DNA of 64,000 nt from Sweltsa coloradensis (GCA_024449915.1 JAMZAV010000440.1:248001-312000), one strand, 5' to 3'. Counted from the stretch's first letter, positions 51,401 through 58,661 are shown. The notes: a model not told the origin generated them from the letters alone. Numbers and translations are program-made.

Positions 51401-54400
51401 ACGGAACACAATAAAAAATTGTCTGCGAGAGGAACGAAAAAACTCTCTTTTGAGACACATTATGTGGATTATCAGTAGGGTTGCCATTCGATATGAATTT
51501 GAATATCGATAATCGGGCAAGTGCAACCGATTATCGATCGATAAATATCGATATTTTTAACGTCGAACGATAATCGAATAAAAATTAAGCCTATACTTCC
51601 TCGCATACCGGCCCAGACCGTGAACCTTTTGCGAGTGCATCCTTTTGTTCCTTCTATTTGCTCATAACAGGGTTTTCCCACGCTAGTGACATCTTTCACG
51701 AGCGCCCCCCCCCCTCCCTCCCCCGCATGGCCAGCCGGACAAAAGCACGGCATGTAACGTAAACAGACGCAACCCGGCTCGTGTGCTGTCTTTGTGAAGG
51801 TCGTGGTTCTCAGAAATCTTAGTTCTGTGAAGTTTCATTTTAGCTTTTGTTGTGATTCTCGTTCATTCATTTACGAGATATTATCAGTTATTCAATGCCC
51901 CCATATTTATTAAGTGACAAAATGAATAATATTTGGCATTAATTACTTTGGAAGACATAATATTAATCTGAGAGAAGTGTTAACATAATAAAGTAGCACT
52001 ATGGAATGAAGTAGAGCAATACTGAGTTGGCTCGGGGTGGGGAGGAATGCATCTCGATAAAATGCTTGTTGACCTTAAGCGATGAAATACAATATCGGCT
52101 GTGACGCAGCAAGTGAAGCCGCCCAGGAACAAACGTACGCCATGCAAGTTGCCTACACTGCAGCAGGGCAGGGGCGATGCATTGCCCTTCGGACTTCGCG
52201 CCTTACACGTGTTGTAAATCTCGCAGTGGACGAATTTTTCACAGAATAAAGCGATTAATGTCTCGACTGGAAAAATTTTTTATAAAGTTCTGTGGAGTTA
52301 ACGGTTACTTACAACATTTTGGACGGGAGAGCTATTCAATTGTCGATAATAGTGATTATCGATTCAGGAGGACTGAATGGATTATCGGATCGTTTCGGGA
52401 AATAATCGTATTGATTAATGTAGTAGGGCCTATTGATTATCAAACGGCAATCCTAATTATCAGCAGTGCATTAAAAAGCAATTGAAACAATCAAATCATG
52501 TATCACAGTGTCACTAGTTTAAAGGAAAGTGTTGGATTTTTTATTTTTATTTTGCCCGTCAACAAAATTGACACACACAATAGGTAGAGCCCCTTGAAAG
52601 TGGTTTTATTTTTCAGGAAAATTTGTTTTAAAAAAACAAGATTTCGGTGTTATTGCCAATTTGGCGGTTTTATTTTATTTTTTACAAATATCGGCTTTTA
52701 AACGTCAAAAACTCAAAATTGCAAAAAAAAAATATATTCCAGTGAGGCCTAGGCCTATGCACAAGTTTTGAAATAGTCTTCTGCACGAATCAAGGTAGGC
52801 CTAGCTGCTTATCCATGGTGTGTATCCTAGAAAAAATAACATAAGGTTAGTGGGCTATTTAGTTTACAGAAGTTAAAAAGCCATTTATGGGTAGGCCTAG
52901 GCCTAGCTTAAGTACATGATTTTAGTTTACCTGACTACGAGAATGCAAACATTGTAAGTATCTCTGCGTTTTCTGGCTTGAGGCTCCTCCTGCGGTCGCT
53001 CACCACCACCAGATTTACCTTGTGGGCCCAACATTGAACATGTGCAAGCTCGTCTCCCACTAGGCCCCTGAGTGTGTAGACACAGGATGTCATGTACCTT
53101 GCCGAGTCTGTGACAACACCGAGTACATTGAAATATTCTATCTCGTACCTGGACAAAGTTTCAACAATACTTTGCGTACAGGTGGCTCCATTTGCTTTTT
53201 CAAGTACAGCATTTGCTACAAGATCCTTGATGATATGATACCTTGATGATCACTGGGCTCCAGCAGACGGAACAGGATATTAAAAATACAATTATCCGAC
53301 TTGTCTGTCGTCTCGTCACACATGATAAAGATTTTTAAATTTTTAACAGCCATCTTCAGCTCTTCCACTTTTTTTTGTCCAACAATTGGGATGTAGTGCT
53401 GCCGAATCCTATCTGACAACGGCAGATCGCCGCTGTCTTTTACATACGCAGACATCCACTCCCGATTTTTGGGATTATCTAACTTCTCCACCGAAATCCC
53501 AGCAGACAGAAACGCTTCCGTGGTGTGGAGAATAAAAGCATTTTTATCTTCTTTCACTTTTTTAGAGTGCGTAAACGTCTCACCAACAGTCATTTGGCGC
53601 TTTAATGATTATGATGTAACCCAGGGTTGCCACCAACTAAAATTTCAAATCCTTGTAGGGTACTCAAAAAATCCTGAGATATCCTTGAAAATTTTTTGAT
53701 TGAACGCGTAACAAATAAATACAGTTGTTATCAAAACTTTTGAATCAAAACACGAAAAAAGTTAAATTTAATACCTTTTCAGTTTTTATCAAGGCCTAGA
53801 TTAGCCAGTAGCCACACTAGCCTAGTTGCTCTCTTCTTGTTCTTGTTCTTCTTCTTCTTCTGCTTCTTCTGCCTTCCTTTTTTTTTAAGTGTTTTGTCTT
53901 TTTTGCGCTGTTGGCTTGAACTTGGCGAGTGTCCTGCTATTTTTGCACATCATTAATGAGTTCAACATTGGAGAAGATAAGCGGGTTCTATGGGATGTTT
54001 TGATCATTGTCAATTCGCTGAAGACTCGCTCTACCTGCGCATTGCTGTGTGGCAGAATAAGCATGGCTTTTGCCAACTTACAAAGCGTCGAGTAGTCAGG
54101 AGAGTAGGATGCTATTGCACTCCAGTATTTATCAATCTCGTTGTTTTCATCAAGGCCCAGGGTTGGAGAGAGATCAGACAGTGAGTATGCAACAAACTCT
54201 GTGTTCAGTTGGTCCATTTCTTCTTCTGGAATCACCATTGGAAATCTAGTTGCCAATTGTTTTATTTTTTGCCAATCCCCAGAAGACTTTTGAGCTGGGT
54301 CAAGTATGTCAATGTTTAGCAGAACTTGATAAAGGGGAGAAGTCGATACAGTTCCCTGGCACCTTTTTCATAGAAATCTCGAACATTCCTATAAAACTCT

Positions 54401-57400
54401 GCCTTCTCTTCCTTTGTGATTCGACTAGGCCTACTTTCCAAAAGATTCCTTGTCTTATGACCAACAAAGAGGCTTTCATTGGACACCTGATTTTTCAAAT
54501 CATAGTTTACTTTCACAGCAGGGAATGAACTACTCTGCAAAACTGTGAACTTGATAAAACTAGCAAGCAGCTGCCTGAGTAAAGAGCACATTTCTTTATT
54601 CAGCTTATGAAGGTAATGGCGTTCGTGCTGAAACTTCACATTAAACTTTGTGAACCTCGGGAGAACTGCCTCCAAAAATAAAAAATACAACTGAGAGTAG
54701 GCAGAGTGTAGTGTTTCTTGAATCCTTACAACAGAATCGAGTTTACTTTCCTTTGCTTCTATGTTTTCTTGAAAATAGACTGTAAGTGCAGGCCATTGCT
54801 CAAGCACTCGCGTCACACACTGCAACATTGCTAACCACCTAGTTAGGCAAGGGCGCAAAATTTTACGCGTTTCCAAATCTAAACTTTTTTGTATTTCTTT
54901 GAACTCCTGTTGGCGCTTCCCGGACGTCTTGAAATACGTGTAAACATCACGAATGAATTGCTCACATGTGATCGGAAGTTCATTGCAAGCGTGAGAGGCC
55001 GCCAAGTGCGCAACATGGCACGTGCAGTGCAGGAACCAAACTAGGCCCTGTTGGACTTTAATGCGCGAGAGAACCGAGTTAAATTCTCCGACAATCGCAC
55101 GGGCGCCGTCCGATGACATACTTAGGCACTGCTTCCACGAAATACCATCACCCTCAAATGTGTTGTTGACCACATTAAACAGGTTCTCGCCTGTTGCTGC
55201 ACCTTAAAAAGCAACAACCTCGTACAGATATGTCTCGACTTTGTCAGCGCCAAACATTCGAGCCATTATTACCATCTGTCTTAGTGTGGCCTTATCTGTG
55301 GGCTCATCGATCATGAGTGTGAAAAACTGAGTTTTCATTTTATTTATGACATCTTCTTTTGCCGTATCACCGAGTACCTGTTCAATTATCTGACTCGTTT
55401 TTGTGCGCCCACAATGGAAGTTTTTTGCGATATCACTGTCAGGGAACATGATGGGTACAAGCTTAGTGAAATCGTCACTTAATCTTACTGCGAGATTATT
55501 TTCAGTTACAAAGTTTGCCCAGAGAAGGCACGCATCAACATCACCATTGTTTGCAGTGACAACAAAATTGGTCATCAAGGCTATTTTTCGACGGACCTTT
55601 CGTTTTTCACGTGGTTTCCCGAGGTTGCATGTCGCCGCAAATCTTTGAGTCCACCCGTACCTATGTTAAGTACAGCAGAACATACTACGCACAAAGCAGT
55701 CAAGTCCGTTTTGCCCTTACGAAGCCACTTCAGTTCATTCAACCACTCATTTTTAAAATTTCTGGACATAAGGCTTCCTATACATTTCGGTGGCGTGAAA
55801 TCACGTTAGGTGTAAAACATTAATAAGGAACTGGAGCACTAGACGATTGATACAAGCTTGCGTTGCGTTTTGAAACAGAATGCACAAACGATCAAACACG
55901 ACGTGTAGCCTAGCGCGAGCTAACAATTCACTTGACGCAGTGATACAATCGACTGTCTGTGTGTGACTGACTGACGTAGCTCTGCCGGCTACTGTGCTAT
56001 GTGCAGGCAGGCCAGGTCAACCGACCGGTTTGTCGAGTGCAGGCGGGTGAGGGGAGAGAGGGGCGGGGGCTTGGGAAGAAGCAGCTGTCGGCGGCAGCGA
56101 GTGAGAATAGATCGCGGCGGCATTACCTATTTCAAATTTATTATTTTAATATTATGCAACGCATCGCGCGTAATAAAAGACGCGAACACGTTATGCCTTG
56201 ATATTCCGGTGATATTATTATTTTTTAAATTTTATTAAAATATTTTCGGAAAATTGGTATTTTGGAGAAATCCGTGAATTTCCCCAAATATCCTGTCATC
56301 CTTGAAATACCCTAAAAATCAGGAGAAACGGATCAAATCCATGAAAACGGCAACCCTGATGTAACCTTTTGTTTTGAACGTTTATGCACGTCGCTGGCAA
56401 CGTGTTTCACCAATGTGTCTCTTCTGTCCGCCTGAAGTCTTTTGTCGCAATATTTACACATTAAGATTTTTCCTTCACTTACATAGAAACCTTCTTTATT
56501 AAACCTTCAACTCTTCAACTCTTCCACTCAACATAACACTCGGTTTAGGCATCTCGAAGCGGCGAAGTAAAACTGCAATTGCACGCGAACAAGGCGACAG
56601 AAAACAACAACCGGAAGACTAGGTCTAATTTCACGCTAGGCCTAGTTCAGAAACTCCGAAAATGCCGTGATCCGAGCGCTCGGTGACTGCTCCGCTCGGC
56701 TAGCGCTAGCGCACTGCCTGCTCGATGGTGAACTTCCTTCAATCTAAAATGGCGGCACTGGAACTCGGCTCGGCGGGATTTTAAAAAATGACACGCAAAA
56801 TTGAATTTTGACGTAAACTTCGCGATTTTTTCAGATATCGCTATTTAAACGAAACAATCGATATTTTTCGCGTGAAAGGTGGTGAATTGAGTATATTTCG
56901 CGTTAACGGCCGAATTCGTTGAAATCGCGATTCAAAAATTACGTTTTTATGTGCCAAATGGCATGTTTTGCCCACATTTGTTGCAAAAAACAATAAGAGT
57001 TAAAATTCGCGTTATCGCTCCTCCCGAATTTCAAGGGGCTCTAACAATAGACTAACATATTTTCTGATCCAAACCAAAGCAAATTGCAAAAAAAAAGACA
57101 GGAGGGCACAGTAGGGCCTAACCTATAGGCCTATTTGAAAACCTCATTAAAACTTTAGAAAATCTTTTAAAAAAAATTAACTGTAGGCCAACCAAGTTTG
57201 CTTCTGGGTCGCCAAGTTCTGTCCTTTACTTAGGACAATCTCATCTAAAGGCCAACCTAAGCCGCTGTGTACACTGTCTTTATTTTTGATATTCTGAAAT
57301 TGGGATTACCGGTATGTAGGCCTATGTATCTAGGTGGCACCAATTTGACATGACATTTTTAATGTGAAGTGTATTTCTTGAATAAGTGACAACAGAAGCT

Positions 57401-57685
57401 GTGATTCACCAATTCAGAGCTACTAGTATGATAGGCTACACACATTACCGTAGTCATGACGAAGTCGATGGATGGCATTCGAGTGTAAGCAGAGCTCGGA
57501 GGTATGAACACGTAAGAGTAAAAGATCTCAGTTGCCATGCTGTGCCAGCAGTCTCTTGTCGAATCCCTCATCTGTTCCACAGCTTCCCAGTAACCGATTA
57601 GGCCGGCATAGCCGAGCGTTTCCAAATACTCGTGCAAGAAGACTCGTGCCTTTGGGGTGATAAGTACTGACTTCAGGGGGTATAC
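21431..57685 (-). CDS. SNX25: SNX25-type sorting nexin, 3' part (9 exons)
   Basis: Membrane-associated sorting nexin of the PXA-RGS-PX-nexin_C class; SNX25 and fly Snazarus act on endosomal and ER contact-site traffic and lipid handling. Minus-strand exons 57685-57449, 51390-51204, 42529-42219, 31022-30886, 29192-28917, 26001-25765, 25062-24919, 22551-22413 and 21484-21431 join in one frame (1722 nt, 573 residues plus TAA), all with GT..AG ends and matching phases. Parts by residue of this segment: RGS-like fold (about 13-140), low-complexity linker and coiled coil (about 170-225), PX domain (about 246-358), a FLSPSSDHLK linker, then nexin C-terminal domain (about 425-573) ending ELCPELKKQ. 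The PX half and C-terminal half align best with SNX25 among paralogues. The N-terminal membrane and PXA part lies beyond 57685. Introns are crowded with transposons. Confidence 0.92.
21662..22037. repeat. fragments of two hAT families
   Basis: GGGTTGCCATTCGATATGG at 21664 matches the start of the element at 51476. From about 21780 to CGAGTACTTGCACACCCCTA at 22037 the sequence matches the right end of the element ending at 49044. No paired ends or target duplications, so these are relics. Confidence 0.6.
22413..22551 (-). CDS. SNX25: SNX25 exon (nexin C domain)
   Basis: Acceptor GTTTAG and donor GTAAGT. It codes NAASSLLNNNIPLALSNLVG and FNALQDPQLNKQLCY, the SNX25 nexin-C core. It starts by completing a split Arg codon and ends in phase 0. 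Confidence 0.93.
22657..23425. repeat. element with 14-bp inverted ends, no clear duplication
   Basis: TAGGGAATGCTCCT at 22657 is mirrored by AGGAGCATTCCCTA at 23412-23425, in the SNX25 intron after exon 24919-25062. No 8-bp flank duplication, so class uncertain. It contains AACCTTCTTTATCGACTCT, one arm of the foldback at 46292. Confidence 0.55.
23615..24721 (+). pseudogene. LINE ORF2 C-terminal part, RNase H
   Basis: End of an ORF2 polyprotein from an RNase H-bearing LINE clade. Visible RNase H acidic residues, counted from the GTG at 23927: Asp6 (FTDGS), Glu41 (DAEVAAI), Asp70 (ILSDS), His113 (PSHCK) and Asp123 (NEKADFLA). A zinc-knuckle-like C-x2-C-x8-H-x3-C follows at 216-232. The frame stays open upstream of 23927 to at least 23615 with LINE-like sequence and no ATG, so the endonuclease and reverse transcriptase are missing through 5' truncation. 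The frame itself is intact, suggesting a fairly recent insertion. Confidence 0.88.
23615..24760 (+). mobile_element. 5'-truncated LINE with poly(A) tail
   Basis: The 3' end of a non-LTR retrotransposon: open frame with RNase H domain to TGA at 24719-24721, a short 3' UTR, and an A-rich tail at about 24742-24760. It is antisense to SNX25 within an intron. The 5' edge is my estimate; a possible duplication (CTTGT) is too short to rely on. Confidence 0.85.
24830..24918 (-). repeat. Penelope-like 3' tail fragment next to SNX25 donor
   Basis: On the minus strand the sequence after the exon (GTTCGTCG...TTATGTGATCTTCAACTC...AAGGTAAGCTGTTGGCTCC) resembles the 3' tail of the Penelope-like element at 32040-34030 (...TTTATGTCTTCTATCACGG...AGGTAAGCTGTTGGTCTCC). 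The exact limit against the exon is unclear. Confidence 0.5.
24919..25062 (-). CDS. SNX25: SNX25 exon (nexin C domain)
   Basis: Acceptor GTTTTCAG. It codes AVRAIVGEWFSAHYAHNC, SWWPKG and SPREKKQT. The donor GTTCGT is non-consensus at +3 and sits at the edge of a Penelope-like tail fragment. It ends in phase 2. Confidence 0.88.
25765..26001 (-). CDS. SNX25: SNX25 exon (linker and start of nexin C domain)
   Basis: Acceptor TTGACTAG and donor GTATTT. A Ser/Asp-rich linker (DDSGDSNNSND) is followed by AEPLFGLLNELCDL and KWIRRTIITTIQVTYNRSIN, strongly SNX25-like. It ends in phase 2. Confidence 0.93.
26307..27353. mobile_element. hAT-type element with ATCGATAT arrays
   Basis: Ends TAAGGCTGGGC / complement of GCCCAGCCTTG with a perfect 8-bp duplication CAATGAAC (26299-26306 and 27354-27361). 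Subterminal palindromic TATCGATA/ATATCGAT repeats on both sides. No transposase. Confidence 0.88.
27362..28170. other. SNX25 intron, possible decayed element
   Basis: TAGGGTAGCAACC near 27522 and ATCACCCTA near 28156 could be ends of an old hAT-like element, with ACCGGACG repeats near the left. No target duplication. No coding signal. Confidence 0.3.
28171..28897. mobile_element. pogo/Tigger-type nonautonomous element
   Basis: Inverted ends of about 45 bp: CAGTGGAACTTTCGTCCAAC... against the complement of ...GTTGGACCGAAGTTTCAA, flanked by TA (28171-28172, 28896-28897). Further CAACGATTTTCC-type repeats lie inside. No transposase. Confidence 0.75.
28917..29192 (-). CDS. SNX25: SNX25 exon (second half of PX domain)
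   Basis: Acceptor GTTTTAG and donor GTAAGC. It codes IPSLSRK, an amphipathic helix (LIQKYLQFVLEDEKLNHSEA) and LYKFLSPSSDHLKRV, the end of the PX domain, then a Lys/Phe-rich stretch. It ends in phase 2. Confidence 0.94.
29262..30797. mobile_element. hAT-type element, copy A of a two-copy family
   Basis: Ends TAGTGGCGCCGGAAC / complement of GTTCCGACGCCCTTG with a weak flank match (GTTAGGCC / TCTAGGCC). Its two halves match the element 45476-49491 nearly throughout (for example TTTCATGCCATG and CAATTCATTTCCAGG), so the ends are supported by comparison. Interrupted by 29785-30389. Confidence 0.8.
29785..30389. repeat. insert with ATGAGCGTA inverted blocks and ~170-bp units
   Basis: Absent from the sister copy at 45476-49491, so it is an insertion. 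TTGGATGAGCGTAATT (about 29817) and GCTACGCTCATCCAA (about 30375) are mirrored. Inside, the unit TTAAGGTTCTGTGAAAAAAT...AAATAATTTTCCGATTGCG is repeated. The same units occur inverted at 41330-41660. Confidence 0.65.
30886..31022 (-). CDS. SNX25: SNX25 exon (first half of PX domain)
   Basis: Acceptor TTGCAG and donor GTATGT. It codes QFVLVVHVLED and WVVLRKLPEFNDLHNKL, the PX beta strands and the R/K-x-x-x-F-x-x-L lipid-site region. It starts in phase 0 and ends in phase 2. Confidence 0.92.
31358..31660 (-). pseudogene. pogo/Jerky-type DDE transposase fragment
   Basis: The minus-strand frame contains GAQTLLLTVEGKKYSPNVIL and KRRTMPKDTI, resembling the central DDE_1 stretch of pogo-family transposases (CTADGTKLPPLVIFKRKTMPK type), then a WLKM block. 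Only about 90 residues remain; no termini were found around it. Its phase does not fit between neighbouring SNX25 exons, which already join directly, so it is not an SNX25 exon. Confidence 0.6.
32305..34029 (-). pseudogene. Penelope-like RT connector and GIY-YIG endonuclease, broken
   Basis: Three frame pieces belong to one protein. 34029-33612: connector with LYLHRESCHPAHTKRSLPSS, LRRICST-like RRICSTEQDLE, and VAFKRPPNLGDLLV. After the hAT insert, 32774-32580: CHRPRCKTCPMHEP (paired cysteines and His) and NIVYQLRC. Then 32580-32305 in a different frame: AEYVGLTTNTLRTRMNGHR, completing the GIY-YIG core (Tyr-Val-Gly ... Arg), and WELAYQWI. Breaks: hAT insertion, one frameshift near 32580, loss of the N-terminal half. 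No catalytic repair is implied. Confidence 0.85.
32782..33611. mobile_element. hAT-type MITE inside the Penelope-like element
   Basis: Ends TAGGGCTCCCAT / complement of ATGGGAGCCCTA with duplication CAAATAAG / CTAATAAG (32774-32781, 33612-33619; 7 of 8). Subterminal GTCCCG/CGGGAC repeats (GGGACAGTCCC, TTGTCCCGTTTTTT). Removing it rejoins the Penelope-like reading region. Confidence 0.85.
34283..34767. mobile_element. hAT-type MITE, TAGGGATGACATC ends
   Basis: Ends TAGGGATGACATCGGGTA / complement of TACCCGATGTCATCACTA with duplication GTAACTAG / GTACCTAG (34275-34282, 34768-34775; 7 of 8). Subterminal GGGTACTCGGGTACCCGACTCC-type repeats on both sides. No coding sequence. Confidence 0.88.
34776..35266. 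other. SNX25 intron, relic of another TAGGG-type hAT
   Basis: GACTCGCACAGCCCTA at about 35246-35261 is a lone right end preceded by TCGAGATCGAGCGAG repeats. A similar lone end (GCTCGCACAGCCCTA) lies at about 41920-41934. No left partner. Confidence 0.5.
36345..36455 (-). repeat. tRNA-derived SINE head
   Basis: Minus strand: A-box TGGCCCAGTGGTAAGCG and B-box GGGTTCGATACCC at normal tRNA spacing. The arms that would form the acceptor stem do not pair, so this is a SINE head and not a tRNA gene. A different family from the copies at 265 and 12945. Confidence 0.65.
36719..37641. mobile_element. pogo/Tigger-type nonautonomous element
   Basis: Perfect ends CAGTAAGATCTCTCTTATCC / complement, flanked by TA (36719-36720, 37640-37641), with a second TTATCCGA repeat inside the left end. 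The interior is rich in TAGGCCTA. No transposase. Confidence 0.85.
37897..38390. mobile_element. short hAT derivative, CAGGGTTGCC ends
   Basis: Ends CAGGGTTGCCACCAA / complement of GTGGCAACTCTG with a perfect 8-bp duplication CTTCAGAC (37889-37896, 38391-38398). Its ends carry AATCCTTGAAA/AATCCTGAGAAA repeats, also found in the ends of the transposase-bearing element 53622-56358, of which it looks like a deleted relative. Confidence 0.9.
38704..39668. mobile_element. hAT-type MITE with CTCGGGT arrays
   Basis: Ends TAGGGATATGCGGGTA / complement of TACCCGCACATCCCTA with a perfect 8-bp duplication CAAAATAC (38696-38703, 39669-39676). Subterminal CTCGGGTCGGG repeats. A pogo-type end lies inside at 38979. 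Confidence 0.9.
38979..39060. repeat. lone pogo-type end
   Basis: TA then CAGTGAAACCCCGCTATTAT followed by repeats of ATCGTT/CGTTATT, typical of Tigger-like ends. No right partner was seen within the host element. Confidence 0.5.
39848..41009. mobile_element. hAT-type MITE with GTTCGA arrays
   Basis: Ends TAGGGATGGGCGAACGTTC / complement of GTTCGCCCATCCCTA. Only a 6-bp flank match TGTTTC (39842-39847, 41010-41015) is seen. Subterminal GTTCGGTTCGAAATT/AAGTTCGAGTTCGG arrays; the middle is rich in TAGGCCTA. Same family as 58662-59937. Confidence 0.82.
41330..41660. repeat. tandem ~170-bp units, inverted relative to 29785-30389
   Basis: Two units (TACATGC.TTATCCGATTGT...TTTTATGAATTA.TATATTCGTGTGAAATTTGAGC) followed by TTACGCTCATCCAACAACGC, the mirror of TGTTGGATGAGCGTAATT at 29816. 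No coding signal. Confidence 0.65.
42219..42529 (-). CDS. SNX25: SNX25 exon (coiled coil between RGS and PX)
   Basis: Acceptor TTCCTAG and donor GTGAGG. A Ser-rich start (SSDDSSVSVSDLS) is followed by heptad-type sequence (RLGKLRSRLDDKVQALNALR, ENEVETLKAEFCQMEAHV) and WGKHLGQWRSYV. It ends in phase 0. Confidence 0.92.
42660..42870. repeat. dispersed repeat, copy 1
   Basis: Its reverse complement matches 50455-50650, including GAAGGAATGATA, AATAATGAATAGAATAA, GTTAGAGCGTGATA and ATCCCAACTC. No ends with target duplications were recognised. Confidence 0.65.
42991..43053. repeat. 33-bp tandem duplication with (AT)n
   Basis: The unit (AT)9-10 plus CTATAAAATTGAC occurs twice in tandem just left of the nested element. 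Confidence 0.8.
43075..44054. mobile_element. long-arm palindromic element, TA-flanked
   Basis: Inverted arms of about 250 bp: 43075-43320 (TAATCCTGTCAAAT...CAATTCCCTACAAAAAA) and 43801-44054 (complement). TA at both edges suggests a Tc1/mariner-type MITE. The arms include CGGACTGGAGCTTCGGCC and its mirror; the loop is about 480 bp with no coding signal. Confidence 0.8.
44641..44953. repeat. foldback element, ~103-bp arms
   Basis: Arms 44641-44743 and 44851-44953 are imperfect reverse complements (CTACTAATCGGATATAGACA... against ...CGATATTCGATCAGTAG), around a loop of about 107 bp. No clear target duplication. Confidence 0.75.
44954..45467. other. SNX25 intron, nothing delimited
   Basis: CGCGAATTTTTGC and similar repeats follow a TAGGGACCC at 44951, perhaps a lone hAT end. 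No coding signal. Confidence 0.3.
46292..46355. repeat. 64-bp foldback micro-element
   Basis: AGAGTCGATAAAGAAGGTTA ... TAACCTTCTTTATCGACTCT is nearly a perfect palindrome, flanked by GTTCCAGC (46284-46291) and GTTCTAGC (46356-46363), an 8-bp duplication with one change. The uninterrupted relative at 35408 has a single GTTCCAGC. Confidence 0.75.
46368..48445. mobile_element. unclassified 2.1-kb insert with 9-bp duplication
   Basis: Flanked by CTAGCGATA on both sides (46359-46367, 48446-48454). Ends are only weakly mirrored: TTAGGATTGTGACGTTACAG on the left, complement of GTGAAGTCACAGCATCCTTG on the right. GC-richer than its surroundings. No frame longer than about 110 codons and none recognisable. 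A 9-bp duplication would suit a MULE-type element, but no Mutator domain is visible. Confidence 0.6.
50179..50195. repeat. (CA)n microsatellite
   Basis: An uninterrupted run of CA dinucleotides, about eight to nine units. Confidence 0.85.
50455..50650. repeat. dispersed repeat, copy 2
   Basis: Inverted relative to 42660-42870, sharing GAAGGAATGATA, AATAATGAATAGAATAA and GTTAGAGCGTGATAA in the same order. Confidence 0.65.
51204..51390 (-). CDS. SNX25: SNX25 exon (end of RGS-like domain)
   Basis: Acceptor TTTCAG and donor GTAACT. It codes SVQRQMEAYLLGND and DVIEERFYPTFLESENYHRM, the last RGS helices with the R-x-YPSFL type motif, then LAIEDDDG. It ends in phase 1. Confidence 0.92.
51476..52455. 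mobile_element. hAT-type element with TATCGAT arrays
   Basis: Ends TAGGGTTGCCATTCGATA / complement of ATCAAACGGCAATCCTA with a perfect 8-bp duplication ATTATCAG (51468-51475, 52456-52463). Subterminal CGATAATCG/TATCGATCGATA repeats. A second, broken copy lies at 60026-60236. No transposase. Confidence 0.9.
52935..53593 (-). pseudogene. hAT transposase, CGGBP1-like, middle part
   Basis: Minus-strand pieces 53593-53216 (LSDRIRQHYIPIVGQKK, IFIMCDETTDKSD) and 53240-52935 (VVTDSARYM, VQCWAHKVNLV) read as one transposase with a frameshift near 53230. The first Asp (DETTD) and second Asp (TDSA) of the hAT catalytic set are present. The C-terminal dimerisation domain is absent; after HKVNLV the match stops. 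An in-frame TAA lies just upstream, near 53609. CGGBP1-like proteins share this arrangement. Confidence 0.8.
53622..56358 (-). mobile_element. hAT transposon with transposase, nested
   Basis: Ends CAGGGTTGCCACCAA / complement of GGCAACCCTG with a perfect 8-bp duplication ATGTAACC (53614-53621, 56359-56366). 2737 bp, full length in layout: BED finger, catalytic core and dimerisation domain all lie inside. A 494-bp relative lies at 37897-38390. Confidence 0.94.
53885..55769 (-). pseudogene. hAT transposase (ZMYM/SCAND3-like), broken
   Basis: Pieces in order on the minus strand. 55769-55583: CVVC ... RRHATSGNH, a BED-like finger. 55578-54316: LMIDEPTDKA (first catalytic Asp), SMSSDGARA (second Asp), LHCTCHVAHLAA. 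54300-53885: SNAQVERVFSELTMIKTSHR, the hAT dimerisation motif with its Glu. Breaks: a 1-base shift in an A run near 55590, an in-frame TAA at 55206-55204, and a second shift near 54330. Three lesions in about 1.9 kb point to a moderately old copy. It probably no longer makes active transposase. Confidence 0.88.
56367..56494 (-). pseudogene. hAT transposase, N-terminal BED-type zinc finger
   Basis: Minus strand: ILMCKYCDKRL ... TLVKHVASDVHKRSKQK, a C-x2-C ... H-x5-H finger. It joins the piece starting at 53593 once the inner element and one copy of its target duplication are set aside, showing that the inner element landed inside this gene. Confidence 0.8.
57052..57448. other. SNX25 intron between hAT element and RGS exon
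   Basis: AT-rich, with a few TAGGCCTA motifs and nothing recognised. Confidence 0.4.
57449..57685 (-). CDS. SNX25: SNX25 exon (start of RGS-like domain)
   Basis: Acceptor TTTTCTAG and donor GTAATG. It codes LITPKARVFLHEYLETLG, LIGYWEAVEQM and TEIFYSYVF, the first RGS helices. It is 237 nt, phase 0 at both ends. Earlier exons lie outside the window. Confidence 0.91.
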
Positions 57686-58653
57686 CTAGAAAACAGAAAT
57701 TAGCTTTGAAACTGTGGGATAAGCTTGGGCAAACTTTTAATGATAAATGATCATTTAAACATGCTTGATTGCACTGTGAAAGTGCAAACTAGTGAAGTTT
57801 ATGCTTGTTTGCATCCACTTTCCCCAAATTAGTCGAATTCCCCAACTGAAGATGGGCCTTTGCCTTCTGCGCATGTGCCAATTAATAAACTTTGCAAAAT
57901 TTGTGAAAAGTTGGATTCATTTAAACTTTTGCCACAGTTTCATTTTGCCACGAAAAGTTGCAGATATGCGCTTTAGCGGCCAAATGCTCAACTCGAGATA
58001 TGGGGGTTACTTCTACTGCGCCTATGCTGTTGCATACAGACTTGTATTATGATTGCATTAGTGTTGGCGTTAAGTACATGCAACAGTCCACAATATTGAT
58101 GTTTGCTCTAATCAAGAATACTAAAATTAAGTAAAAAAATGACTTCTCAATATATCCAATATCCATTGATGCAGAAAGTTTTAATTTTGCAAGTCAATGA
58201 AGTGACTGAATGTTGAGAATTGGGCTTTCATAATTTGTTTTAGTGGCGAAATTGACGTCAGTGTAATGCTCATAATATTTATTTGTTTATTTTATTTATT
58301 TGTTTATTTTATTTATTTAACGTCTGTCCTATTCAGTTAAAAAACTGATTAAACAAAGGCGATATTGATCATGATATTTTGCGTCAAACCTTTTATAGTC
58401 GCCTTGAATAAAAGTACAACATACAAAGGCCCAGGCGGGATCCATGAAGAATTCAAGCCCTTAGTATTTGGTGAACTTTGCGTAATAATATTGACAATTG
58501 TGACACATTATAATTAAAATGGAATATAATTTACGACCATGCATGCATGTAGGGTACTAAAACAACCTAAGCCCTACCACTCTCCACAAGTTTTTAATTT
58601 AGAATATGTAGGCTACGTACAAATTACGGTAAAAACTCACTGGGATTCAAAGG
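57686..58653. other. SNX25 intron upstream of first visible exon
   Basis: No further SNX25 exon was recognised. A short tandem array of TTTATTTGTTTA-type units lies at 58262-58320. Confidence 0.45.
58262..58320. repeat. T-rich tandem repeat
   Basis: Two to three copies of a roughly 20-bp unit, TTATTTATTTGTTTATTT. Confidence 0.75.
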
Positions 58654-58661
58654 ATATCAAC

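Larger units (their letters stand above)
52585..57043 (-). mobile_element. hAT-type element with BED-finger transposase, outer host
   Basis: Ends TAGAGCCCCTTGAAA / complement of TTTCAAGGGGCTCTA with duplication ACAATAGG / ACAATAGA (52577-52584, 57044-57051; 7 of 8). It carries minus-strand transposase pieces and is split by the element 53622-56358. Without the insert it is about 1.7 kb, so its 3' coding half is already missing. Confidence 0.88.
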
